In this document: positions 37,201 to 48,587 of the stretch, one piece after another
How the letters are laid out: each line of letters starts with the position of its first letter
Numbering within the stretch: position 1 is the first letter of the stretch
From: Lineus longissimus
Lineage: Eukaryota > Nemertea > Pilidiophora > Heteronemertea > Lineidae
NCBI RefSeq assembly: GCF_910592395.1
Contig: NC_088309.1
Span: forward strand, 6,264,501 to 6,328,500
Direction: 5' to 3'
Length of the DNA stretch: 64,000 bases
Program-made: the position numbers and the translations under genes
The notes under the pieces: model-generated
Seen by the model: the letters and a program-made list of their open reading frames with translations, nothing else
What the model was told of the DNA's origin: nothing
Database searches by the model: none

Positions 37201-38913
37201 GTGAAAAGAGTAGGATTATCACAAATGGTTGTTTTAAGAGCGGTAAGTAAATTAGTGGAGAGCATTCGTAATAGGCTGCCGAGCTTATGAGCCAGATAGG
37301 CAACAACCTCTATCACAGCGTGGAGTTAATACTACTCTAATGCTACTTACGCTTACCTTGAAATAATGCCATCGCAAAATAGATGGAACCACCTACGGGA
37401 TTAATGGTGTGGGATCCAGAACCCACATGTAGATGGTAGAGCTAATATAGTGGTAATCGTTCAGATATCCTTCTATGTTTATGAGAGAAGATTGCATAGG
37501 TTATTAGGCTTAACCCACGGCTGGATGGTGATAGTGATGCGGTTAGAACTACATGTACCGTTTGATAATGTAAAATCTCACAGTTTGCAACAAAAACTAA
37601 ACTTGTCATTAATTATTCGCAACTGCAAATACAAAGCTCATCAAGAAATGTTAAGAAATCCATTGCTTGGAGAATGATTACATCCCAATTTGATAACGAC
37701 ACTAAGTTATCTTTTAATCCCTCGTTATAGTCTGTAAACCACCTACTACTATCCCAACCACTACGGTGACGAATACTGCAACGCCAGTGACAACCGACGA
37801 TGATAATTCCAGGACGACAACAACTCCGGCGCCCACAGAAAACGCGTTATTTCTCTATGGTACGTCCCAGTGCTTTATTGTGATTGACATTGTCTCTAGT
37901 TTTGTTGACCGCTTTCTTTCTTCTTTGGGTCTTCTGGTCGCGTTTTCACCAAGTTTGAAGCCCAACTCAACTATGTTTTTTTTGTGCGCTGTACTGCTTT
38001 TCTTCTTCTAAATAAGTATGATATTATATATCTTTTGATTGGCCTATATTGACTAGAAGCTCAAATTGCTGCTGTGGGAATGTTGTAATATGCCTCAGTA
38101 CTATTTTAATCGACATTTGATGAACAATCGTCGGTAGTCGTGGGAAAATTTAACCCATCGTACCAGTTGTATTTGTGATCAGGGCCTTAAATTCTTCCTT
38201 CCATATTACATCACACACAAAATACATGTATTCCGTATTCCTTTTTTTAATTTCCAGGTATACCAATCCTTGCAACTCTAGTGATAATCGGTATAATCTT
38301 GGTGATCGCCCTGTGCGTGTACTTCTGTTGCTTCGCGAAGAAGGAGAAGGAGGAAAAACCAAAACACAACCAGGTCGTTCCTAACCTTGAACGTCTTGAG
38401 GAGGGTGGGAGTAAGCCGCAATCAAGCATGTCAGGGCGGCCATTTGTAGTCGAGCCGATAAAACACAAACCCGAAGGGTCTGGTGCACCAAAACAGTATA
38501 CGCTACCCGTATTCGGGCCCGGGGCAGAAAAACGAGAACTATTCGGGGAGGATCCTACGCAGGACGATAGCGGTGACTCTCGGACCTCACTTTTGAGGGA
38601 AGAGAGTAGGACTAGTACGCCTGTGAAAGCGGCTTCCTTGCCCTCTTTGCAGGGTCAGGAGGAGAATTTATATAGTGAGGTGGCCGCTCCTAGAGACGAA
38701 GTGTCTACTGTGGGTGGGATACCGGTAATCGTAGGAGCCACAAAGTGGACAACTCGGACTTCTGCACCTTCTTCGCCGCAGAAAGTCATACATAGGGAAA
38801 TTGTGCCGCATACCATTAGCCTTCCAGGGAATCAAATCATACGCGCTGGGTCCGTAATTGAATCCGAGGACATATCGGAAGTGACGAATAAGAAGTGCGT
38901 AATACTAGGTTAG
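34288..38913 (+). CDS. PLAT-TSP1 transmembrane protein B
   Basis: Seven exons: 34288-34366, 34693-34828, 35092-35203, 36254-36356, 37084-37242, 37731-37859, 38258-38913. Phases match gene A and give 457 residues. Signal peptide 1-26 (contains MVLQATRW). PLAT domain about 28-137: YKVTLFV, GSTWLKGS, SHIITNSRPIG, KVTV, ATFQCP. TSP1 repeat 144-194 (DGNWSDWTVDCSC, CSNPAPYF). Thr-rich stalk 197-235. Transmembrane helix about 241-264 (IPILATLVIIGIILVIALCV). Basic stop-transfer, then a cytoplasmic tail of about 190 residues with a YSEV tyrosine motif and, near the C-terminus, PHTISLPGNQIIRAGS, shared with gene C. Three tandem copies of exon 4 exist. Only the last (36254) has an open frame and a donor. 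Likely a plasma-membrane receptor or adhesion protein. Ligand and partners unknown. Confidence 0.85.
34453..34468. repeat. Poly-G tract in gene B intron 1
   Basis: A run of about 15 G, followed by GA-rich sequence. Confidence 0.9.
35818..36017. mobile_element. MITE with perfect 18-bp terminal inverted repeats
   Basis: TAGGGCCGTTTAGACGAC at 35818-35835 is exactly mirrored at 36000-36017. The 200-bp element has no coding frame and contains several ATCCGGAT motifs. The outer TA on each side may be the target duplication, as for Tc1/mariner-type elements, though family placement is inference. It sits in the upstream part of the first exon 4 copy of gene B. Confidence 0.85.
36021..36253 (+). pseudogene. 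Two decoy copies of gene B exon 4, 112-bp period
   Basis: TTGTTACAG acceptors are followed by the exon start (GTGACCGTAGAAAGCACTGC) at 36030, 36142 and 36254, exactly 112 bp apart. The first two copies differ from each other at one base that I can see. Both lack two bases present in the third copy, which throws the frame into a TAA, and neither has a GTAAG donor where the third has CAG/GTAAGC. Their acceptors are intact. They encode no usable exon end, so they are decoys or recent duplicates of dead sequence. Confidence 0.85.
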
Positions 38914-41900
38914 CACTCAGGGCTTCCTAACTGACTGCGAAGGTATAGGTACGTTCACGTTGTTGATAGTATTAAAGGCATTTGATATGATTCTGTGAAG
39001 GACAACGACATTCATTTTGAATGGTTTTACCACTTCTGAAAGTGTCGGTACAGTGAACAATGACCAACGTTTCTCGTTGGGTCCTTGATTGAATATGCAT
39101 ACAGTAGTGCCACTCTGGTGCAATGTTGATTTCGTTTGAAACAGTTCACCTTTTGCAAGTGGTTTCATTATGCTTATGATAGAGTCCATAACTAAATCGG
39201 GTCTTGGCCAATGAGAGACCCAGTACTTGCCATGACCATTCTGTCTGCGCCGAACGAGCGATGAGAGGTGTCTTCTGCTTGGGCAATACCACGTCCTGCG
39301 TGTGGAAAGTGCGTACTGGTCACCACTGAAATCGAAACCTGTGGCAATCCTTTATATCCCGACCAAAATGGTATAGAAGCATTGAAAAATTAAATGACAT
39401 CATCAAGTGCCTTAGTTTCAGACTGTGATAGTGATATTCGCTGTACAAAGTAAATGTACTGTCAGAATATCTCGGTTAAGGAGACCCTTTTGGAGAGACG
39501 AATGCTTTCCCCTACAGAGAGGTTGTCTTGACATATCAAAGGTGTCCTCCAAGGGAGGTTCTGTTGTAGTGAAGAGAGTTTGTATAAACGCAAATTACGC
39601 CAATCAAAATATTACCATTGATGTTAATCTGGTTGTGTCCCTCGCGATGTTTTGAGATAAGTCACGCGAGTGTTCACCCCACTGCCCTGCACTCATGTGC
39701 CTATCGAGCTGCCGTCAGGTTCCCGTCATGTTGTGGCCAATGATGAGATGCGAAAAAAAACATTGCAACAATGTACACAAGCCTGCTGGGAAGAAATATC
39801 CGATTCACGAAGTGTACGTGTCGGGAACTATATTATACATGTAGTTGCTGATCCAACGGTGCCGATTGTCGTGTCGGGAAGGTGATGGAAACTCATCCGG
39901 AATCTGATACCGCAATACAAAAACCAGGTGGTTACGTGTAAGCTTCAAAGGTATTTACTTTGATATGGTAATTGGTAGATGAAAAGTTACCACATTTGTA
40001 AAACTGTTTTGAGAGATTTTCTCAAACTTTACAATGCTTTTAATTGTAAAACGGTCCCTTAGTCCAATTGACGACATTCTTGTAGTATTTAGTAAATGAC
40101 ACAGAGTGTCCCAGAAAGAATGTATAGCAACTGGGACCAAGATATCGTTATTATATATTTTATCAAAGCAGGTGTTTTTGTATATTAAGTACCTCGCCAT
40201 TATACATGTACTGTCTTTCTTAAATAAATAACAAATTCTAAAACACCTTGGTTAAGACTTTTTACTTTCAAAAAGGATATTTTTTTGTCTTAGCCGTGTT
40301 TTGACCACAGAGGTTTTGGTGAGACAACCATGGATTGGTATAAAAATGTGTCGAAAGCAGATTCTCGGTAGACTGCACCTAAAAATATATCTCGTTTGAG
40401 GTGTTAGGAATAGAATTTGGGCTCAAATACTCCTTTCTATTAAAGCAATCATTTATATGCAATCTCCAACCTCTATTGGAAAGGAAAACAAATCAAAACG
40501 GTTAAGAATATTTTCATTTTGTTTTATTTCATTTGTGAGGACCGGTTGCTTTTTACTATATCACCCTCAGTCTACTGAATGAATAGTGTCGCATTCATGA
40601 AAATAATATTAAGTTTCAAAACAAATTCAAATGTTTCCCAACAACCGTATGGATTTTACTCGACTTCAAAGTCACGTGGTTAGCAACGTTCTGTTTAGCG
40701 TTGACAACCACAACATACGGCATATGAAAATCTCATCGTGCAGTACCCGTATATTGGAGCGAGCGAAATATAAATGGAATAGAGGCTCCTGTTATTCGTG
40801 CATTCGTTGAACGAACGCCTGCCAAATGAAAATACAACGCACGGTGTATATAAGATCGATATCTTCAACTGTCGACTTGGAAAGTAAAATTAATCATTCG
40901 CAGTGTTGGTTCCTCACTGATTAATAAAGTGAAATATACCCGGTGACATTTTGTTACTAAAACGGGAAATCGTCTAGATATTTCAGGAAGATGTCGTCTT
41001 AGTTCGTCTTAGTTGGATTTATTTTAAATACGTGAAAACACTGGATGTATTGAAATGTACAGTATTACCATGGAGATACGAAGTCAACAATGCAGTATTG
41101 AACTGGAAATCTCGTTACTCAAAGTATTACACATTCAGGTATGTTTAACCATAACCTTTTCAAATTTCTATTTTACCTGTTTTTTATACCCACTCTCACC
41201 GCACATTGAAAATGAACTAAGGAATTCACTTCTCTACAGTCTTGCAGGTACATGGTAATCTAAAGATACATGTACCAAGACGATCAGTATTTTTCCATAA
41301 AAACACTTTTCATTCTCTTGAATTAAATAGTTCCCTTACTGATCACTATCATATGATTTACTAAACAGATAATATCACAACATACATGTAAGTCCTCATA
41401 CAAAACTCTCGATCTCAAGTCAACTTCGCTTGTTAAAAATAAGGTAGGTCCAAAACTTGACGTTGACTTTCACTTATCGTAGTGTATCACGTGCTCTACT
41501 GAAGGAGAAAACGCCAGGTTAAAGTCAACGCCAAGTTAAAAACTTGTGGTGAACAACCAGACCCCGATCAGTAATGTCAATCCATCCATTACACGCTGAC
41601 GTCTATGTCCATAATCTTGTTCTCGTCTTCCTCCGTTCAACTTTTCTTTTTGGAATATATAAAACAAAAACTCCACTCACGGACAGGCCGATTGCTAAGC
41701 TTAGCTCTTTGACAAAGATTCATCGCAACATACATGTTAAAGTAGTGATGAATTCGATTCGCATTCCTTCTGAGCAATTCTGAAGGATTTGCTTTCTTTG
41801 ACGTGTAAATGTAACGAACTTCTCTGTCACATGGCCAAGGACTGATGAAAGACACCATGAACTAGCTACCGGAGGACCAGATCTAAAACTTTCAATCAAC

Positions 41901-44900
41901 CCAAGACATGAAGTCAATTCTGATCATTCAGCTTCCAAGTTGATGTATATACTGCACTTGCCTTATGTTCTTGTAATATCTTCTGAAGTGAGTCAATGGA
42001 CGTAGATTTCTGAGAGAGGCCTTCATCTTCAGTAATGGTTTCATCTGCATGTATGAACATGTTTTATCGATGTTTCGATTGTCGCTTCTATTCCGGATAG
42101 TTCTTCGATGAGTCCGGGAGTACAATATTTCATACCGTCACAATACATCGAACATAAATGTCCTAGGCACTCATTGTTAACTCCTTGCATCCGAATGGAG
42201 ACAAAGATACATTGCTATTCAACCCTGCCGTTTGAAAGCAGAAGTGACCGGAAGTCCCCAGAAGCGCCTTGTGATTGGTTGATATCTGGTGAATGCACCG
42301 GATTGGTGGGATGAGCTTCTGACCTGGGCTACTGATTCGTGCTTACCAAACGGGTGTACGTATCGCTACGTTCTACTGCTTTGGTAAACAACATTGCTTG
42401 ATAAAGTGGTATCGTCAAATTAGAGGATTTCGTTTCGAAATTTCTTTCTGCCTGATTTCAAAGTAAAAAATATGAATGCGGTAACGAACAATGGAAGCGA
42501 TGCCATATCCGACTGAGACCGAAACTTATATTGACCAAGTTTTAAAAGTGTTTTGGTGACTGTTCATAAATCATTAACAATTACATGGTAAACAATCTGT
42601 GACATTAGCTTCATTTGTCTTTTAATATGGAGGGGTTCGCTTGGCCAACGTGAAAGCGATGGCTACGCTTTTGTGTTATTGCTATTGGCAATGCACTAGT
42701 ACAGGTATATCCTATGCCCAATGAAAAGCTAATGGTATGATCCTCGACAAGTTAGCATTTGACACGAAGGGTTCAAGGCCTAAAGAGGCTGATTATCAGT
42801 TATTGATAGACTTAGTTTATAAATAGCTTCGTGTCATATTGATTTAATACACAATACTTCAAAGTGCTACGATGGTAGTATAGGCCTGTATGATGGTGTG
42901 GGAATGCCTTAGGTGGGTCTTGTGGATTTTCGATGCAAAATGTATGCGATTATAGATTATTCATGAGGCGTTGGTGTCTATTCTCGAGCATGATAACCAT
43001 CAAAAAAATAGTAAAATACATGTCCAAGAACTAAACAAAAACACTAAAGCGATTAGTTTTATTATGAAAGTGAGATTTATTTTTAATGTCAAAATGAATC
43101 TACGCGAACAAGAACTAAGAAAACCAAAAACGACTACATGTATTTTAATCATGAAAGGGAGATTACTTTTTGAATATAAAAAATGAAACAGGTTTGTTGT
43201 AGAGGCGCTTCTTCAAATGCCATGTTTTGTTTGACATAAACCAGGCAACACTAGAGCTGGAAGCGACTTATTTGCATAATTCGTTGAACGTTTTTGCCAG
43301 TGACAGTGAGCTGTGTTCTTCCTACAGCGTTCGTCGTTCCCAGATTTATCGAAATACATGATTTAGAAACCGACTGACAGACATAACAGGCCGAGAATGT
43401 CAGATTATGCCAGTCAACGGCCGGAGGGCAAGATCACACAGTGTACATGATATCATGCAGATTATGTAGACAAAGGCAGAATGAAAGCATGAAAATGCTT
43501 TCACCGCACCTCACCAAACCATCTGACCTTGACCCCGCGCCCAAACATTCTTATCACCATAACGACGATCAGTCGGGACTTCTCGTTTTCCGATCGATAA
43601 CTGAGCACTTTGACATGAAATAAAGCGGCCAGTTGGTAATGGGAATACAAGTACGATTGCATCGGAAAGAGTAACGTAATCGTGTTGGTCTATTGGTTGT
43701 TTGTTCTGATACAGTTTCTAGTGATTGCATGGTATAGGGATGCAACATTCCGGTCACCATTGCGTGTGAGACAGCAATGCTCTCTTATTATTCGCACTTG
43801 TAGACACCTGGCCTAAAAGTAAAGGTCTTTTTTTCTGTTCAAGAGCTTTTTTGACTGATCAGAGTTGCAGCCCCTGTTGTAGAGGCTCCTAGGCTGTCTA
43901 GTCAATGGCGTCGGCGAATATTTGTAGCTTTTATACCAGAGCATATCTGAAAAGTGATTATAGATATGATGCAAGAAATGTGGTCATAAAATAACATATC
44001 ATAAAAAATAGAGAAGTTCGTCCAGTACGGGTTCTTACTAGCAAAAAGACCTGCCACTGAGTGAGGTAAAAGTTTGGTGGAAGTTGAATCTTAAGGCGTT
44101 TGTATCAAAATGGCTAAATCTCGAAAATCCGAGGTATGAATCTTGTCCGAACAAAAGGGCTTTATTAGCGTATTAGTTATTGCAGAAACTTTTTCAGGGT
44201 CTGGTTGGTGCATGTGTCTAAATAGACTTTCAACATACACTTGTATCGTGAAAAAGCTGCTGAAATTCTCTGAAATACTGAAGTTATTCATAGATACCCT
44301 ATTGGTAACTATAATTAAGTTATTCTTCCTTCATACACAGCACTATACATGTATGTGGCAAGTTCATCAGTGATATTTTGTACGTAAGAGAAGGACATGA
44401 CCACTCCATATGACATATTGGTGTCATTTCAAGTACCTCTGCCATTGTTTATACTTCCGTGTAACTATGGCAACGTGTCCTGAAATCGAACTCCTTGGAC
44501 CAAGTTGACAATATGTTCATTGGTGCTCAACGGAAAGTTTTGGTTGTGAATATCAGCTCAAATTGAAGTGCACTCACTCGATTTTTGAAATCTTTCTCGA
44601 CCGCTAATTTCTTGGTCAGGTAGCAGAATCAGAATTCAAACTAGGTTTAAGATAATATGTGGCATATTAAGGCTTAAAAAGAGGTCAGTTGTATTAGATA
44701 GCCACAGAGAGTTGCACGTTTTTCTTGCGAAAGTTGAAATGTCATTATTACAAAACGACTACAAAATTTATGGATGCCAATAATGGAGAACATTGCTCAT
44801 TACTTTTATTCACGGACAACTGAAATAAACTAAAATCGTGATATATTTGATACTTTTTGTGTTTCAACTGACGAAATGTCAACTACTTTAACCAACATTG

Positions 44901-45965
44901 ATGTTGCCATGGCAATTTGATGCAAATGTCCCTACGTCATGGTGCAAGTCATCTAAAATTAAAGCCCACTTGTGGACAGAATGTGACATCAATGAGTACA
45001 GGACCATCAACAATTAACACGGAAAAATGAACCATTGATAGTTTTAACTTTTATAAAGGGAAAACCTATATTAATTTACTTAAAAATTATGTGTTTTTGA
45101 TAAAGGCAACGGCGGAAGTATACGCACTGCATGTCACTAAATGATTCTTGTATGGATTTTGGAGTACATGTACATATGGCACAATGCAGTATGCTATGTA
45201 CAAAAATGGCTAGAAGCTGTAGGGTAGTCTCCTGTACCTCATTTTCAATGCAGCGTCCATTCTTTTAAAATAGTTCCGATAGTAAAAAACCCAGAAGTTT
45301 CGAATCTGCCAGTGGCTATGTACATGTACATTGTATATCATATCATAGCCCAAAAATGTTAGGTTAGCCGAAATCTCGACAAGCGCACCTCCCTTAAATA
45401 AATCATCTCCACTTATAGTCTGTTTGCATAAATGTGTATTTCATCATTCTCCCGGCGTTTGCTACTGTGGTGTATCATGATAGTGGCGATGAAACAATGG
45501 TTGATTGTGTAAGCGGTTTATTAGACAAATAGCCTGGTTTGAAATATCCCTGCGGTATTTGAGATTTCGATGTACGAGAACTGACGTTATTTTGATAATC
45601 CACTTTCCATATATTGTCTCGGATTCTATGCACGTTAGAAAGAAAACGTAAGTAACTTTAAATCAGCTGTGCACCGTGCCGCGCAAGGCCTGTATTGTCA
45701 GTCTTTGCTTGCACCAAATCTAAGGATAATGAGATTTCAATAGCTTTGTTATTCGTGTCCATTGTAACAAGCTACAGGTTATATCGAAGTTACCGTGAGT
45801 ATACAGAACGTTCCAAATCATCCGTAAGAAAAGCAACTTTATCTCACAATACATAATAGACAGATCCATGACAGACAAAAATGTATTTATCCGCTAAGTA
45901 TAAATTTGAAGCAGTTAAATTTTTACTTTTAGACAGCATTTTCGTTCAACAATGCACTTCCCCAG
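38914..45965. other. Long intergenic region between gene B and gene C relic
   Basis: About 7 kb of AT-rich DNA. AATAAA occurs near 40226. A TATA-like TATATAAG lies at 40847-40854 with no recognisable gene after it. Many short frames occur, none with a recognised domain. TACATGTA octamers are frequent. Part of it is probably the 3' UTR of gene B. Confidence 0.5.
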
Positions 45966-46303
45966 CAATTCTGGGAACATCAATCAATGTATGGTACATA
46001 TCGGAGACGAGAAGCACCGAGCAAGCAACTACCCCTATATTGCTTTGTGGAGGATCAGCACCACATTTCCCGAGTGCATTCCTCGGTTCGACTTGGTTCA
46101 ATGTAAGATTTCCTGATAATTTTATCCTTATTTCGTAGGTCCTCTTTCCCTAAACTACAGAAAATGCTAAAATTATGTGTCAAAATCACAATTAGCGAGA
46201 TGATTTCGGGATTATAAGGATGATATTTTCAGGGGATCATACCTCGAATCGAGCCGAACCGAGGCATTTTCCTCGAGAAATGTGGTGTTGATTCTCCAGG
46301 GTG
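45966..46303 (+). pseudogene. Degenerate fourth PLAT-TSP1 relative (gene D), partial
   Basis: An exon-like frame at 45966-46134 begins after CTTCCCCAG in phase 1 and ends before GTAGGT in phase 2, the same phases as exon 2 of A, B and C. It reads GTSINVWYISETRS, then FLGSTWFN, aligning with GVDYKVTLFVGPGQS and FGSTWLKG of gene B. A second acceptor (ATATTTTCAG) ends at 46236, and the frame after it stays open, but I cannot match it to PLAT exon 3. No signal-peptide exon, TSP1, stalk or membrane exon was found nearby. Probably a decaying copy. Confidence 0.4.
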
Positions 46304-46519
46304 CACATGCATTTCATCGACAGATGGGAACCGGGGCCCACTCAAGTGTCCGTCGCAGTCTGATCAATATGATATCTATTTTACTCTCCTCGGTCGTTCT
46401 GTACGCTTGGCGGATAAAAATTACGGTCTCATGAGTAGCAGAATTACAATACTAAAAAACGCAGCGCATCATATCTTTGTAAAGCAATTTCAATCACGCA
46501 CTCATTCGCTCACTTGATC

Positions 46520-48587
46520 TGTGGTTGACGGGTCTTGAACATTTTCCCGATCTTCATCAGACTCCCCCCCTCCCCTGTACGCCAAAATGGTAAAGTTAAG
46601 CGTACGCAAGCTAGCGTCCAAATCCTCTATTGCGTACGTTGCATACGTGAAGCATGGCCCAAAACTGGTAGCAGTGATACGTGTCCACGTTGATCTGATT
46701 TCTGCAAGCTGAGATGTCAGAAGTAACGATTTAATGATGAACGACTGCTCAATAAGTCACTCGTGTTTTAGTTATCAGTCTGAGCTAAACTTCAATACAA
46801 AAATAACACTAAAATGAATTGATTGAATATCGCGGTCTGTAATTGCACAAGAACAACATCAGCTGCTTTTAGCAGATATTCAATATCAGTATTTGACGTA
46901 TTTTAACTCAACATCCATTGTCGTTTTAAAATAAAATCAAACACGATTGGTTAAATAAATCGAATAAGTTACTGGCATTTTATTGTTCTAACCGAATACG
47001 TTTTTATGCATCAGGTTGACATATTTTCAATTATGATGATTCGGACGATTTGAATCAATTAAAAATATAACCCAGTAATTAGCAGGTTTTCCCATTTAGA
47101 GCTGTGAAAGTAGGCATGTTGCGTCAGATCGATAACTTATAAATTATTAGTCACAGTGGAAACATTCACTGTGTTCAAGTGTTTTCATATCGTTCTGACC
47201 ATAAGTCCCTAGATCAACGCAGGAATGTGACCAGATCACATTTACCAAAAGATAGTGGCGTTGCACAACACTAGATTATCGTCAGGGTAGGCCTTTGGAC
47301 CAATGCTGAAGAAACAGAGTACATGTATATCTCTTTCACGGTTTCAACTAAAGCCGGCTGCCCCTGCCTGTGTTACATTATTATCTTATAGTTTTAGTGA
47401 CAAGAGATCAGCAAAGTTCCTTTGGCCAGATCAATCAGAAAAATGTTTCTATCATATGCAATGACCAGTTGAATGCCACAACGTGAGACGACGAGATTGG
47501 ACAGTGACAACTCAACTTCTCTGATGTTGATAATGCGGGGCTGGTCTTGGTGAAACCTTGTTGGAAGCTGCCAGTGACAGGAAGACAATGGCGAAAATCC
47601 CTTGCACTTTTGATGGCTTAAACCATCATGTTGCAGTAGTACTCTTCTGGTATTCACTCCTACTCTTGTCTTCTTATCCGAAGATTTGGTTGGTGAGTTC
47701 TCATTGCTTTAGGATGTCAAGCTCTAGCCAAATGGTGGTGCCTGTTGTACAACAAAACGACGATATTTCATTTTCAAATTGACCCAGTAACTTCAATTTG
47801 CCACTAGTACAAAATATACTTGTATCAATAATGGATTAAGAGCGATTTTCAACCTCCACGTTTGCCTTTTATTTTTTATTTTTGGTACACTAATACTGCG
47901 GAAGACCGAATGCAAACAACACCTCACTTGACGATCCACCAAAAGCATTCGGTTAATTTAACAATCTAGCGCACGATAATGCACAATTGTCCCAGAGGAA
48001 TCGATATTTTCAACTACACGTAGTCATTATGAAGTCAGTCGTTGAAATATTCAGTTAACTTTATATCAGGAAACTCTATTATGTGCATCACAATGTTGAA
48101 TATGGGCGTGAGGTAAAACTGTGAACGTTTTGGGTTGAACCACGAAGTGATTGTTTATAAAATGTTCTCGTTTAAGTACGTTGACATGTTGATGCACATC
48201 GATAGCCTGCACGTGTTCACAGGCTGCACCATACATTTACTTCAGCCACACCAGGGATTCAAAAATATCGCTAAAGTTAAATTTGAAAAAACAAAGATAT
48301 GAATTGTATTAGAAACCATTTCCCAGCATTCCGGCCTCAAGCGAAAACACCCTGGTTTATGAGAGACATAGGCCTGGTTGTGAAGTATAGCCATAAAACA
48401 GAAAATCAAATGCTAAGAAGAAGAAGAAGATGAAACAGCCGAACCGCACTTGTCTTTGGGACAGCACCTACTCCAGAAAAAAGTAAATATTAGAAAATTG
48501 ATTCCCTATCTCAGAACCAGGAACTTGTCTTATACTTACAGGCAGACGAATCATCAATGAGGACGTCGTGACGTCATACGTGTAACC
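46520..48587. other. Intergenic region upstream of gene C
   Basis: No supported gene. A perfect CRE palindrome TGACGTCA lies at 48569-48576, 11 bases before the gene C start codon. It may be in the 5' UTR and its role is untested. Confidence 0.5.

Noticed and set aside
38881-38913. CVIL near the end of protein B as a prenylation box
   Set aside because: A glycine follows before the stop, so it is not C-terminal.
39425-39885. Two adjacent open frames of 71-76 residues downstream of gene B
   Set aside because: No domain, no paralog match. Probably 3' UTR or flank.
40847-40854. TATATAAG as a promoter
   Set aside because: No gene could be recognised downstream within several kb. AT-rich DNA gives such matches by chance.
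47394-47657. 87-residue minus-strand frame with a WD-repeat-like stretch (RNIFLIDLAKGTLL)
   Set aside because: A single vague blade-like match, with no neighbouring exons or convincing splice sites.
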